Shown here piece by piece: positions 1 through 7,151 of a DNA stretch of 7,151 nucleotides. The position numbers were made by a program, and so were the translations under genes. Numbering within the stretch: the first letter of the stretch is position 1; every line of letters starts with the position of its first letter. Below the pieces are notes generated by a model. It saw only the letters and a list, made by a program, of their open reading frames with translations. It made no database searches and was not told the DNA's origin. This DNA is from Globobulimina sp. (taxonomy: Eukaryota > Foraminifera > Rotaliida). The stretch lies in the NCBI GenBank assembly GCA_003354225.1, contig PIVH01000190.1, forward strand, positions 1-7,151, read 5' to 3'.

Positions 1-2
1 AC

Positions 3-76
3 TTTATTGCAAAAATACCTAATAAAATAGAAACGTTTTCTATTTTATTGCATAAATACCAAATAAAATAGAAACG
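3..76. repeat. Two-copy AT-rich direct repeat, 41-bp period
   Basis: Bases 3-35 and 44-76 match over 33 bp with two mismatches (positions 12/53 and 20/61). The bases between them make an imperfect palindrome: aataaaatag at 21-30 faces ctattttatt at 40-49, so a single strand could form a hairpin of about 10 bp plus A/T pairs. A short (AC)5 tract follows at 81-90. The first copy starts almost at the window edge, so the array may continue upstream. It could be a minisatellite or the end of an AT-rich mobile element; no coding content is seen. Confidence 0.7.
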
Positions 77-90
77 AAAAACACACACAC

Positions 91-358
91 GATTGGCTAA
101 AACCTTAAAAAACTTAAAACAAATTGAATAATATACTATTACAGTAAAAAAACATGCTTCAGTCCTGTTTCCAAATCAAGGAATTCGATTCACAGTGAAA
201 TTTCAAAAAATACAGTTTGTCAGTGTTTGAGATAAGTTGATGCTAAAAAAAAGAAAAAACTTTTCGAACTGAAAATTCAGTTGGTACTACTAATCGGATA
301 ATCCTAATAATCATTAGTGGGAATAATAGTAAAGTGTTGAGCAGAAATAACAATAAAA
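91..358. other. 5' flank of SF3B5, no gene recognised
   Basis: This AT-rich stretch upstream of the SF3B5 start has no long reading frame on either strand and no RNA gene I can recognise. It presumably holds the promoter and 5' UTR. The bases just before the ATG are A-rich (aacaataaaaATG), as is common for start contexts in AT-rich protists. I see no TATA box or other core promoter element I would defend. Confidence 0.5.
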
Positions 359-661
359 ATGTCATCAACAACAGATCGGTATAATATTATGGCTCAATTA
401 GAGCATTTGCAATCAAAATACGTAGGAACAGGACATGCTGATATTACCAAACATGAATGGTTACAAAACCAACATAGAGACTCTTATGCATCGTACATTG
501 GACACCAATCAATGTTGCATTATTTTGCAATTGCTGAAAATGAATCAATTGGCAGAATGAAATACAAGTTTTTACAACGAATGGTTGCGCCATGTGGTGT
601 GGACGGAGCTGATTCAAAAAAGAATGATCCGCAACAGCAACAACCACCGCAAAAGCAATAA
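359..661 (+). CDS. SF3B5: Splicing factor 3B subunit 5 (SF3b10)
   Basis: This encodes a 100-aa protein recognisable as SF3B5/SF3b10 (Ysf3 in yeast), the smallest stable subunit of the SF3b complex of U2 snRNP. In that family it packs against the HEAT-repeat superhelix of SF3B1 and helps the complex hold the pre-mRNA branch site, in the nucleus. The sequence shows the family core almost end to end: TDRYNI, then QLEHLQSKYVGTGHAD, then WLQNQHRDSYASYIGH, then LHYFAIAENES, and a closing APCG at about residues 77-80. Metazoan members are about 86 aa. Here the extra length is a Ser/Thr-rich leader (MSST) and a Gln/Pro-rich, probably disordered tail. The start at 359 is the first ATG and puts the conserved TDRY at residue 5, as expected. 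There is no intron. The next gene faces it and is functionally unrelated. Confidence 0.97.
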   Translation: MSSTTDRYNIMAQLEHLQSKYVGTGHADITKHEWLQNQHRDSYASYIGHQSMLHYFAIAENESIGRMKYKFLQRMVAPCGVDGADSKKNDPQQQQPPQKQ

Positions 662-861
662 TTTATAATTATTCATTCCATTGTTTCACGTAAGGACTCC
701 TTGCTCTGTTTGTTTGTTTGTATCCTTGCACTATTTACCAATAATAATCAACAAGCTACTAAATACTTCAGAGTCTTAGTAAAACGTAGCGTTGGTGGGT
801 CGTCGCACCGAACAAAGGCACTTTTATTACTGCACTTCATAATGCGGTCTGATTGGTGCAC

Positions 862-900
862 ACCAAATAGTGCGGACAAATATTGCGGACCAAATAGTGC
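862..900. repeat. Short tandem repeat, three ~13-bp units
   Basis: The units are accaaatagtgcgg (862-875), acaaatattgcgg (876-888) and accaaatagtgc (889-900); the outer two share an identical 12-mer. Just upstream, ttggtg (853-858) and caccaa (861-866) form a tight inverted repeat with a 2-nt loop that runs into the first unit. It lies in the presumed SF3B5 3' UTR. Confidence 0.65.
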
Positions 901-963
901 ATTGAAAATTTATCATTTTATATGTGTTTCAAACAAGAATTAATTGTATTCACTAAGCCAACC

Positions 964-973
964 AATAAATAAA
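964..973 (+). promoter_or_regulatory. Candidate polyadenylation signal for SF3B5
   Basis: Two overlapping AATAAA hexamers (964-969 and 968-973) lie about 300 nt downstream of the SF3B5 stop. They are the first exact AATAAA on this strand after the gene. The hexamer is frequent by chance in AT-rich DNA, so this is only a candidate. Confidence 0.4.
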
Positions 974-1032
974 CGTACACTTCAAAGTAGGATAGTATTA
1001 GCATTAATAATATATATACAAAAAAAAACAAT

Positions 1033-1038
1033 TTTATT
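1033..1038 (-). promoter_or_regulatory. Candidate polyadenylation signal for the receptor gene
   Basis: On the minus strand AATAAA occurs 11 nt past the receptor gene's TGA stop (1052-1050), followed by a T-rich run. If used, the 3' UTR of the receptor mRNA would be very short and the two convergent transcripts would end within about 100 nt of each other. Chance occurrence is possible in this base composition. Confidence 0.35.
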
Positions 1039-1049
1039 ATGCATTAATA

Positions 1050-4000
1050 TCATGGACCTCTTCCCCCGCTGCTCATACTATCTATTCTTGTCATTCTTGT
1101 CATTTCAACTCCGATGCTACTGTCAGCAATATCGAGTTTTGGTGGTGAATTAGTGGTATAATTTGTAATCGATGGTGCTGTTATCATATTTTTATCTGTG
1201 GTTTGTGCGGTGTCTGTATTTGATCTGACTGATCCAGAGAGACGAGCCCTATCTAATGAAGCAGTTTGCCTTTGCCTCACTGTATTCGTATTCGTATTCG
1301 ATCTGACTGACCCAGAACGATGCGATGTATCTCTTAACGAACCAGTTCTTGATGGTACTTTACCATATCCTAAACCCGCAATATTTGACCTATATGTCAA
1401 ACATAACGCTAATAAACAAATTAAATGGGTTACAACATCAAAAAATCTCCAATAAATATTCAAATCTGCATCGAAATATGCAAAATAGATCGTTAATCCA
1501 GACTGAATGATAAAAAATAATGACAATGCACCGATAATAAACACCAATTTATATTCAGCAAATCTCGCATTTTTCAATGCTTCTTGGTCCCGCATTATCT
1601 GACTGCCACCAACCATTTTATTTGAGCGATGAACTAAACACAAAACCTTTAAACCATAAAATAAAAATAAAATTGACGATATTGTCATTAATAAACACCA
1701 TATTATTTCGCCAACAGACACTACAGAATTACTAATATTATTTGAAGGAAGTAATAATAAAAATATTAGGACAAAAAATATTACACAAATAACCACATTC
1801 AAAACTTTTAAAAATAATTTAAATCGTGCTATCGTTGTCGTTTTTGACTTCATTGAATGAGCAATATTTATCCATGAAAATAAAACTATGGTAAACACCA
1901 TATAATAAAATGCCAATGGCAATAATATCAATACAGTTAACACTGCGATATGAAATGATTCATTTTTAATACGACCGCCATTATTAATTGGTTGATTACT
2001 AAAAATATATAACTCCAAACACGTAAAACATTGTATTAATGACAAGAATGCAATAACGGATACGATCTGAACTGCAGTCTCAACAAATAACGCTTTTAAA
2101 GGGAAACCTCGAAATATTTTGAGTCGTAATATATGGAATAATGCCCATAAAATGATACATAAAAATAACATCGCAAATACTGCATTAAAAACAAAAAATA
2201 ATTCATCATCAAAATATGATAATGCTGCACTGTTACACTCATCATTCAAATCACGAATGGTTGCAAATGTGGTCAAATGGCTGCATGTACACCATATTTC
2301 CCCTCCGTTTTGTCGATAAAACGTGGTGGTACACCCACTTGAATCCCATTGCTGAGTGACTTCATTGTACCATACACAAACTACAGTGTCATTTGGCGAC
2401 ATACCCTCAAATACCATGGTGATCTCTGCTGATGACGCATTTGTTGAATCTAAAATGGTGACTGATATTTCTTCGCCATCCAATGTTCCAACGTTTGATA
2501 GACATTCATCTGTGCCATAATATGAGATATTGGATGTCGAATTTACTGATATTCCAAATAAAATCACATCTGAGTTTGAATTATTTGTGTTTAACATAAT
2601 TTCAATCTCATTTATAACAGTGCTCAATGTGTCGTTGTCATGTCTTATTGTAAATAATTCAAAGTTCGCAAATGTTATATTCACGGTTTCCGTGGGTATG
2701 GTGGTGGATATTGCAGTCAGTCCGGATAAATATAGCACTCTCTCCATAAATAATAGCATCGTTTTGATAGAAATATCCGATGATAAAATAACCGCTTTAT
2801 CCATACTTGAATACTTTGATAGAAAGTCAACCAAATCATTGATTAACCCATATAATAAACGAAAATTGTCAGCATCTGTTACCATGGCAGATAATGTCGA
2901 TGTTATATCGATCTCTTGATACAAAACTAAAGCTTGATTGGTAATGATTGATATTTGAGATACAGACAAATCATTCAATGACTGTATCCCTCTTAAAGTG
3001 CCACATGCGTCCAATGATTGCGTCAATAAATCATACATCGCAGCAAAATAATCCATCTCTTCCGTTTCCAATAATTTTTTAATAAATGCATAGTTGACAT
3101 TGAGCCATGACCATAATATCTGCGATAACTGGACCACAAACATATGATTTTCATCACAGAAATCAAAATATGATGAATTATAATGTTCTATTAACACATC
3201 CATTACTTGTTTAACATGGTTATATGCACAATTATCAGCTTGCATATTTGGTAAATAGTTCAATAAACTTATGGAGGTTTGGAAAATATAACGATTAATT
3301 TCTGAATTTGTTTTCATTCCGGAGGCAATGAAGTTATTTATAACGGACTGAAATGAAAAACAATTTGTAGCATCATTGGTATCTAATATCTGAGTACAAC
3401 AACTAATCGAATCTGAAGCAGTCGCGCCCTCAAAATCGGTGACATGAGACCAGACAGAAAAATTACAATCAATTGGAAATATCACTTGATTTAAATAAGG
3501 CTCAGTCAATGAATATGAATGTAAATATATTCTATCACCATTTTTTAGTTCTAAATCAAAATCATAAATCAAAGGTACATAATCACCATCGGATTGCACT
3601 CGAAGGTCAAGAAAATATCGCAATGAATCGATGAAATAATTAAATTGTTTATTGCAAATTGGATTTGTTTGCAAACTATTTTCAATGATTAATGGTGGCG
3701 ATTTAACATAGATTAATATGGATGCGGCTGCACTTTGAATATCAGCATTATTGGAATAAATAAATAACTTAAATTCATAAAAAAAACCCGGTTTCAAAGT
3801 GTTTGATTCTAATATTAAATAAATTGAATTTTCGGCATTTACGCGATATTTATTGATGTCCTCTGTTGTTACTTTATTCGTAATCTCTGTCCATTGATAA
3901 TTTAATTTGTTTAATATATTTTCTTCTAAATCTGCGCCGTGAATATATTGTATGTCACCAAGTAATCTCAACCGGTCATCCACATTGATTGAGGTCGCCG

Positions 4001-7000
4001 TCGCTGATATGGACACTATCACAGATGGGGCATTGTTGGCGTTGTTTTGTGTGATATTTAATTCAATTTCTATCATAGATACACAAATATCACGTGATAG
4101 CACCTTTGCATCGCGTACAGTTAATATAAATTGATAAGGATATATTTCATTGGCAATGAATGTGTCGTTTTCATTGAAGAATATGTCAATGATTGGTGAT
4201 GATAATGCAGGTAATATAATATCATCACATTCTGTGTGTAACACATTACATTCCCAGCCATATAGTAATACATTGTCATCGGGGTCGTGTGTCCATTGAT
4301 TACCAATTAATTGTAAACTTAAGGCAGTAGTACGTGAATTAAACAGTGGAATTTGTATTGTATTGACTGTATAATAATAGATCGGCCAACAAATAATAGG
4401 TATGATTTTCAGGTATGTTCGTACATGACATATTTTAATATATTTGCCTCGTACATGATATTCAGAAACAGAAACATACACAAAACATCGCAAAAACTAT
4501 TTATATATATTTCTGTTTCTGTACATAAATTCGCTATGTTTCTGTTTCTGAATATCATGTACAAATCGTACCTATTTATTATTTAATTCATGTGCTACGT
4601 ACCTTAATACATCAATTTGTGATATTTGTAAAGCAATATTTCTGTTTCCTCCACTAATTTGACATTCAATGTCAGAATATTTATACATTAATGATAATGT
4701 GTCAGATATAAAACAGTCATAATTACCACTACATTCAATCTCTAATTTAAATACATAATTTACACCTTTTTGTAACAATGTGCTGACATCCAACATTAAA
4801 TAATTATTATTTTGTCCTGCTACAAATGACAACAAGTCATTATATTTGCTGTTATCCAAACTTTCACCAACAACGACATCAAATGCTAGCATACTCCATG
4901 AATATGTCAAAGACAATGATAACAAAGTGTTATTTGTCATATTTAAACACGAATCGATGAAAGATACAATGCCTTCAATTTGGATTTTATCCGAATATGC
5001 ATCGAATATTCTCGGTCCATGCACAAATAATTTAGGAATCGCTTTGGATGATTTAGTAATAGCACCACTTGCATAATAACCTGTGGCTCCATACCATGAT
5101 GTCACAAATATATTATATGAAATATTTGAGCCTGGTTCAATATAATTACTATCAACTTCTACCATATATGTATCGTTAAATACATATGTTACAATATCAT
5201 TGATCATAATTTCCCATTTAATTTCTTCCGCTGTTCTTCCTCCTAAATTTGAGACACTTGCATCTAATAACAATGAATCACAGATTCCAATCTCATTTAA
5301 TTGTGGATTGATGAGTGATATTAATGGCACCGGCGGATTTAATGCAGCTTCGACATTAAATGATTGTTTTTCATTTAACGCAATAAAAAGTATATTATTG
5401 TCACTCCACTCAAATGTGGCACTGTTGATGGTCATTGTATCGTTGATTTGGATGGTAGAGGATGCGGATAATATGATTTTAATACTTTTGAACAATGAAC
5501 TCCATAAACACACAGAATCACGTAATAATATATTGGTGGAAGGGTCGAATATTTGTGTACAAAGTGATGGTGTCAATGGATGTATCGCAGCAACCTTGAG
5601 ATCAATATAGATTTCAAAATATGAATCACTGAAAATGCTTCTGATCACAGCATCAAATATCTGTTGTATATAAATGAAATATTAACATGTTAACAACAAC
5701 TCAGTCGGATCTGTACAAATAACATTCAAAAAAGAAGTTTTTTCGGTGATTAAAAATGATCAAAGATATCATACTTGATGTTGTTGGGTCAGATGTTGTT
5801 GGAGTTGATGTTGTTGGATTAGAGGTTGTTGGATTTGCTGTTGTTGGGTCCGATGTCGTTGGATTTGCTGTTGTTGGAGTTGACGTTGTCGGATTTGACG
5901 TTGTCGGATTTGCGGTTGTTGGGTCCGATGTTATTGGCGCTGCGGTCCAATGTATTTTAATAAATAATGAAGCAGCCAATAAATGAACATTCCTATCATT
6001 ATTTGTAAACTTGATGACAAAATGAGGGTCGACCACTTGTGATAAACTGATATGTAAAGCAGTAAAATTGTATGTTTGTATAGGTGAATAACATGAAACA
6101 TCACTACCACACGGATTACCCCACCAATAATCGGTACTATCGAATGAACTGCTCGTCCACGTCCATAATATTGAGCCATTCACTGAATCAGAATCAATCA
6201 TTAATTGTAAAGATGAAGCAACTCCGCCACTATAACCCCATAAATATTGATACTGAAATTGAATAACATCAATATTCCTCAACGGATTTAATAAACAGTA
6301 CTGTGATACAGCATAACTAATTTGAGCAGGATTCCCAGATCGCAGTGAGGGCACCGCAGTGTTAGTGGTCTCCACATTAGCTCCGCCTAAATAGCTCCAA
6401 TCATTACCCTCAATTATATCCGTGGTCGGTATAATTGTGCCACTGTCACCCACTCCGATATCAACACAGTGCCTCGTGTTTGGTGAGGGAGTGCTTGGAT
6501 ATTCTGTAATATTCACCCAATTGACTTTAATCAACAATGAAGACGCTAATAAATGAACGTTTCTATCGTTGTTCCAAAATCTTATGGAAAAATGTGGCGC
6601 TGTAAACTGAGATATGTTAATATCTAAATTTCGAAATATTTGAGATTGAACAGGCGAATAACAACCAAGGCCACCACTGCAGGAATCCCATGAATAAGAA
6701 GCATCGTCGAATGCGTTACTGGTCCAACTCCAAATAGTTTGGTCGTGTTTCGCTGTGTGAGTTGATTCAAGAATCAATTGCAAAAATGGTGCAATTCCAG
6801 TGGTATAACCCCAGGAATATTGAAAATCAAATTTAATTGTTTTAATGCTTGCGAATGGATTTAAAAAACAATGTGTAGAAATGGCGTGGGTTACATTATC
6901 CGGAGGATCACCGGATCGTATTATTTCAAGCGGAGTACCACTGCGCGATGCACCATTCTCATAATCCCAATCTGCGCCAGAACTTACATTTGTAGTTGGG

Positions 7001-7140
7001 ATTATTGTCGTATTTTCACTTTCTGCAACATTGGTACATGATTGATAATAACTATAAGTTGGAGGGACTGTCGGTGGGTCAGTGGGTGGTGGCGCATAAC
7101 CCAAAATAAAATATGTACACAAAAGGAGAAGCGTTGCCAT
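1050..7140 (-). CDS. Large REJ / GPS / seven-helix receptor-like membrane protein (multi-exon)
   Basis: This is one predicted protein of about 1,894 aa. Exons in transcript order are 7140-5775, a 13-nt exon 5710-5698 (uncertain), 5640-4603 and 4317-1050. The ATG at 7140 is followed by a hydrophobic signal peptide (MATLLLLCTYFILGYA), supporting it as the true start, though only 11 bases precede it. Order: two homologous Cys/Trp-rich modules (residues 35-210, 225-400), a PTTxx stalk (402-458), a PKD/REJ-like region, a helical region and GAIN-like fold ending in a GPS, seven membrane helices, and a basic Ser/Thr-rich tail. In adhesion GPCRs and polycystin-1, the GAIN domain cleaves itself at the GPS and the parts stay associated; the cleavage residues are present here. 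This suggests a cell-surface sensor or adhesion receptor; ligand and signalling partner cannot be read. Many Asn-Xaa-Ser/Thr sequons fit an extracellular part. Gene unity across 5641-5774 is the weakest point. Residue numbers after 455 may shift by a few. Confidence 0.75.
1206..1319 (-). repeat. Duplicated SGSVRSNT motif in the cytoplasmic tail
   Basis: The tail encodes RSGSVRSNTNTN (1319-1284) and LSGSVRSNTDTA (1241-1206), an imperfect direct repeat also visible in DNA as gatctgactga at both places, about 78 bp apart. The stretch between them and just upstream is rich in Arg-x-x-Ser/Thr sites (RTGS, RQRQTAS), typical of basophilic kinase targets. The rest of the ~112-residue tail is polar and probably disordered. 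Confidence 0.75.
1392..2204 (-). other. Seven-helix membrane region
   Basis: Seven hydrophobic segments follow the GPS, at about residues 1511-1537, 1546-1578, 1594-1626, 1639-1664, 1672-1702, 1728-1754 and 1759-1782. This count puts the N terminus outside and the tail inside, as in GPCR-type topology. Loops are short, and the basic ones (RLKIFRG, HSMKSKTTT, HRSNKM) fall on the cytoplasmic side. I see no class A or secretin-family signature. A long third helix ending in FSWINIAHS recalls the THH1/TOM1/TOM3 seven-helix family, but this is a weak resemblance judged by eye. The polycystin/TRP channel fold is not supported: the helices stop at seven with no pore loop or PLAT domain visible. Confidence 0.8.
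2253..2387 (-). other. GPS motif at the end of a GAIN-like domain
   Basis: About 45 residues carry the full GPS pattern: Cys-Val-Trp (Cys codon 2378-2376), a second Trp, a Gly-Cys, then WCTCSHLTTF. The four cysteines, both tryptophans and the His-Leu-Thr tripeptide (2279-2271) are intact, so self-cleavage between Leu and Thr is predicted at about residue 1487. Upstream, roughly 3390-2760 reads as helical (GAIN subdomain A-like) and 2740-2390 as beta strands with several sequons (subdomain B-like). The motif lies about 25 residues before the first membrane helix, the usual arrangement. Confidence 0.9.
4318..4602 (-). other. 285-nt phase-2 intron inside the REJ region
   Basis: The donor AAG|GTACGT at 4602 is strong. 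Without splicing the frame stops 11 codons on, at a TAG at 4574-4572. Three acceptors were weighed. The AG in TATACAG (around 4370) gives the wrong phase. The AG ending at 4318 (GCCTTAAG) gives matching phase, creates a Ser codon, and joins ISGGNRNIALQ...DVL to SLQLIGNQ...HDPDD. That leaves the usual REJ spacing of about 23 residues between the GG-x-R and DPD motifs. The frame open from 4493 to 4318 is therefore read as intron. The acceptor's pyrimidine tract is weak. Confidence 0.7.
4451..4562. repeat. 112-bp foldback element with perfect 28-bp inverted arms, inside the intron
   Basis: Bases 4451-4478 are the exact reverse complement of 4535-4562, separated by a 56-nt spacer. Both arms carry tttctgtttctg (or its complement), and a third copy sits in the spacer at 4510-4521. 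The 10-mer tcgtacatga also occurs twice at 4419-4428 and 4449-4458. No clear target-site duplication flanks the arms. It fits a short MITE-like foldback insertion, or a selected intronic hairpin. Confidence 0.85.
5641..5774 (-). other. Intron(s) between stalk and REJ exon, structure uncertain
   Basis: Donor GTATGA at 5774 follows TCA-A (phase 1). Acceptor TTTGTACAG ending at 5711 follows a T-rich tract, giving a convincing 64-nt intron. Joining them yields Asn-Pro-Thr-Glu, continuing the stalk repeat in frame, and this frame is also that of the REJ exon. However TAA at 5684-5682 interrupts it. A second short intron, from GTTGTT at 5697 (or GTTAAC at 5694) to the AG at 5641, would remove the stop and keep phase, giving PTEL-SIFSDSYFEIYI. 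The donors for that second intron are weak. One alternative is a single AT-AG intron (ATATCTTTG donor at 5769, AG at 5661, both phase 0). Others are an assembly error or two separate genes. Confidence 0.5.
5773..5937 (-). repeat. PTTxx stalk: 11 x 15-bp coding tandem repeat
   Basis: Eleven consecutive five-residue units (P-T/I-T-x-x) form a Thr/Pro-rich stalk between the N-terminal modules and the REJ-like region. The last two residues vary in a pattern: SD, AN, SN, ST, AN, SD, AN, SN, ST, SD, SS. The run SD-AN-SN-ST occurs twice, implying duplication of a multi-unit block as well as single units. Such Thr-rich segments are usually extended and O-glycosylated. If the intron at 5711-5774 is real, the last unit here is partly intron, and the repeat instead continues as NPTE on the next exon. 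Confidence 0.85.
5941..6468 (-). repeat. N-terminal ectodomain module, copy 2 (residues 225-400)
   Basis: The second copy follows copy 1 after a linker of about 14 residues and keeps the same landmarks, including an identical NNDRNVHLLA block and the CYSP(V/I)Q segment with its paired cysteines. Similarity is still visible in DNA: the stretch around 5975-6000 resembles that around 6545-6575, a period near 570 bp. This points to a tandem duplication inside one exon. The linker between copies is Ser/Pro-rich. Function is unknown; carbohydrate or ligand binding is a guess from position and aromatic content. Confidence 0.7.
6511..7038 (-). repeat. N-terminal ectodomain module, copy 1 (residues 35-210)
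   Basis: This is the first of two homologous extracellular modules right after the signal peptide and a short Pro-rich linker. Shared landmarks with copy 2 are TIIPTT, a DW in the early part, RSG followed by an Asn/Asp-Pro step, a Cys then LNP, Q-Y-x-WGY, SLQL or FLQL, an xWxWTSxxFD stretch, a Gly-rich Cys-x(n)-CYSP segment, and NNDRNVHLLA near the end. The aromatic spacing and alternating hydrophobic strands suggest a secreted beta-sandwich, perhaps lectin-like. I do not recognise the family. Confidence 0.7.
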
Positions 7141-7151
7141 GTGTCTATTGG

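Larger units (their letters stand above)
662..1049. other. Convergent intergenic region, shared 3' ends
   Basis: These 388 bp lie between the stop codons of two genes transcribed toward each other, so the stretch should hold both 3' UTRs. Short open frames here (for example 701-943 +) show no recognisable protein and look like chance. A less AT-rich patch at about 786-825 stands out from its surroundings but matches no RNA gene I recognise. A small tandem repeat (862-900) and candidate polyadenylation signals are listed separately. Confidence 0.6.
3390..5640 (-). other. PKD/REJ-like extracellular region (interrupted by intron 4318-4602)
   Basis: The region opens with FSDSYFEIYIDL, then a Cys-containing stretch ending in VCLW, resembling the start of REJ-type ectodomains in protist receptors. 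It continues through several Ig/PKD-like beta segments with Trp cores (SYNIFVTSWYG, LTYSWSM, LNYQWTE). The clearest REJ signature is ISGGNR (4658-4641), then after splicing HDPDD (4289-4275) and YGWEC, matching the family pattern GG-x-R ... DPD ... Y-x-W-x-C. It ends near a Cys-Cys pair around 3400. REJ (receptor for egg jelly) modules occur in polycystin-1 and sea urchin sperm receptors, next to a GPS as here. Exact boundaries are by eye. Confidence 0.65.

Noticed and set aside
3-76. CRISPR-like repeat-spacer array
   Set aside because: There are only two imperfect AT-rich copies with an 8-bp gap, in a eukaryotic context.
701-943. Small plus-strand frame after SF3B5
   Set aside because: Its translation has no recognisable features, it overlaps a tandem repeat, and it sits where the SF3B5 3' UTR is expected.
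1392-2204. Polycystin-type channel body (11 helices with PLAT domain)
   Set aside because: Only seven helices are present, there is no PLAT domain after the first helix, and the frame ends in a short tail.
2530-2919. A 129-codon open frame on the plus strand
   Set aside because: It lies wholly antisense to the GAIN-like part of the receptor gene, shows no recognisable protein, and is a mirror of the coding frame opposite.
4318-4493. N-terminal extension of the long minus-strand frame (from a TTG at 4493) as a separate gene start
   Set aside because: It has no ATG or signal peptide, runs through the foldback arm, and is removed by the phase-matched intron that rebuilds the REJ motif.
5200-5610. 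A 136-codon open frame on the plus strand
   Set aside because: It is antisense to the REJ-like exon, which has clear domain signatures; nothing in the plus-strand translation looks like a protein family.
5756-5986. Plus-strand frame encoding Val-Val-Gly repeats
   Set aside because: It is the opposite strand of the PTTxx stalk array; the 15-bp period keeps all frames free of stops.

Overview
The window looks like nuclear DNA of an AT-rich eukaryote, most likely a protist. It carries a gene for a small core spliceosome protein, and the long minus-strand gene only reads as one protein if GT-AG introns are removed. TAA and TGA serve as terminators, so a ciliate-type reassigned code is not needed. 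A REJ/GPS/seven-helix receptor with a Thr/Pro-repeat stalk would suit a lineage such as Rhizaria or stramenopiles. That placement is an inference from memory of family distribution, not something the sequence proves.

Layout. Bases 1-358 are AT-rich flank with a two-copy 41-bp-period repeat at the window edge. Bases 359-661 (+) encode SF3B5 (SF3b10), a 100-aa subunit of the U2 snRNP SF3b complex, with no intron. Bases 662-1049 are a convergent intergenic stretch holding 3' ends, candidate AATAAA signals on both strands and a small tandem repeat. Bases 1050-7140 (-) hold one large gene for a membrane receptor-like protein of about 1,894 aa. From its N terminus it has a signal peptide, two tandem copies of a ~176-aa Cys/Trp-rich module, an 11-unit PTTxx stalk, a PKD/REJ-like region, a helical region and GAIN-like segment ending in an intact GPS motif (Cys-Xaa-Cys-Ser-His-Leu-Thr), seven hydrophobic helices, and a basic Ser/Thr-rich cytoplasmic tail.

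The exon structure was worked out by eye from splice-site phase. The 285-nt intron at 4318-4602 restores frame and reconstructs a REJ signature across the junction. It contains a 112-bp foldback element with perfect 28-bp inverted arms. The junction at 5641-5774 is harder. A good 64-nt GT-AG intron continues the PTTxx repeat in frame, but a TAA follows before the REJ exon, so a second short intron, a non-canonical intron, an assembly error or a gene break must be invoked.

The two genes converge and show no functional link. The notable locus is the receptor: an adhesion-GPCR-like or polycystin-like ectodomain (REJ + GAIN/GPS) on a seven-helix body, led by a duplicated module I cannot assign to a family.
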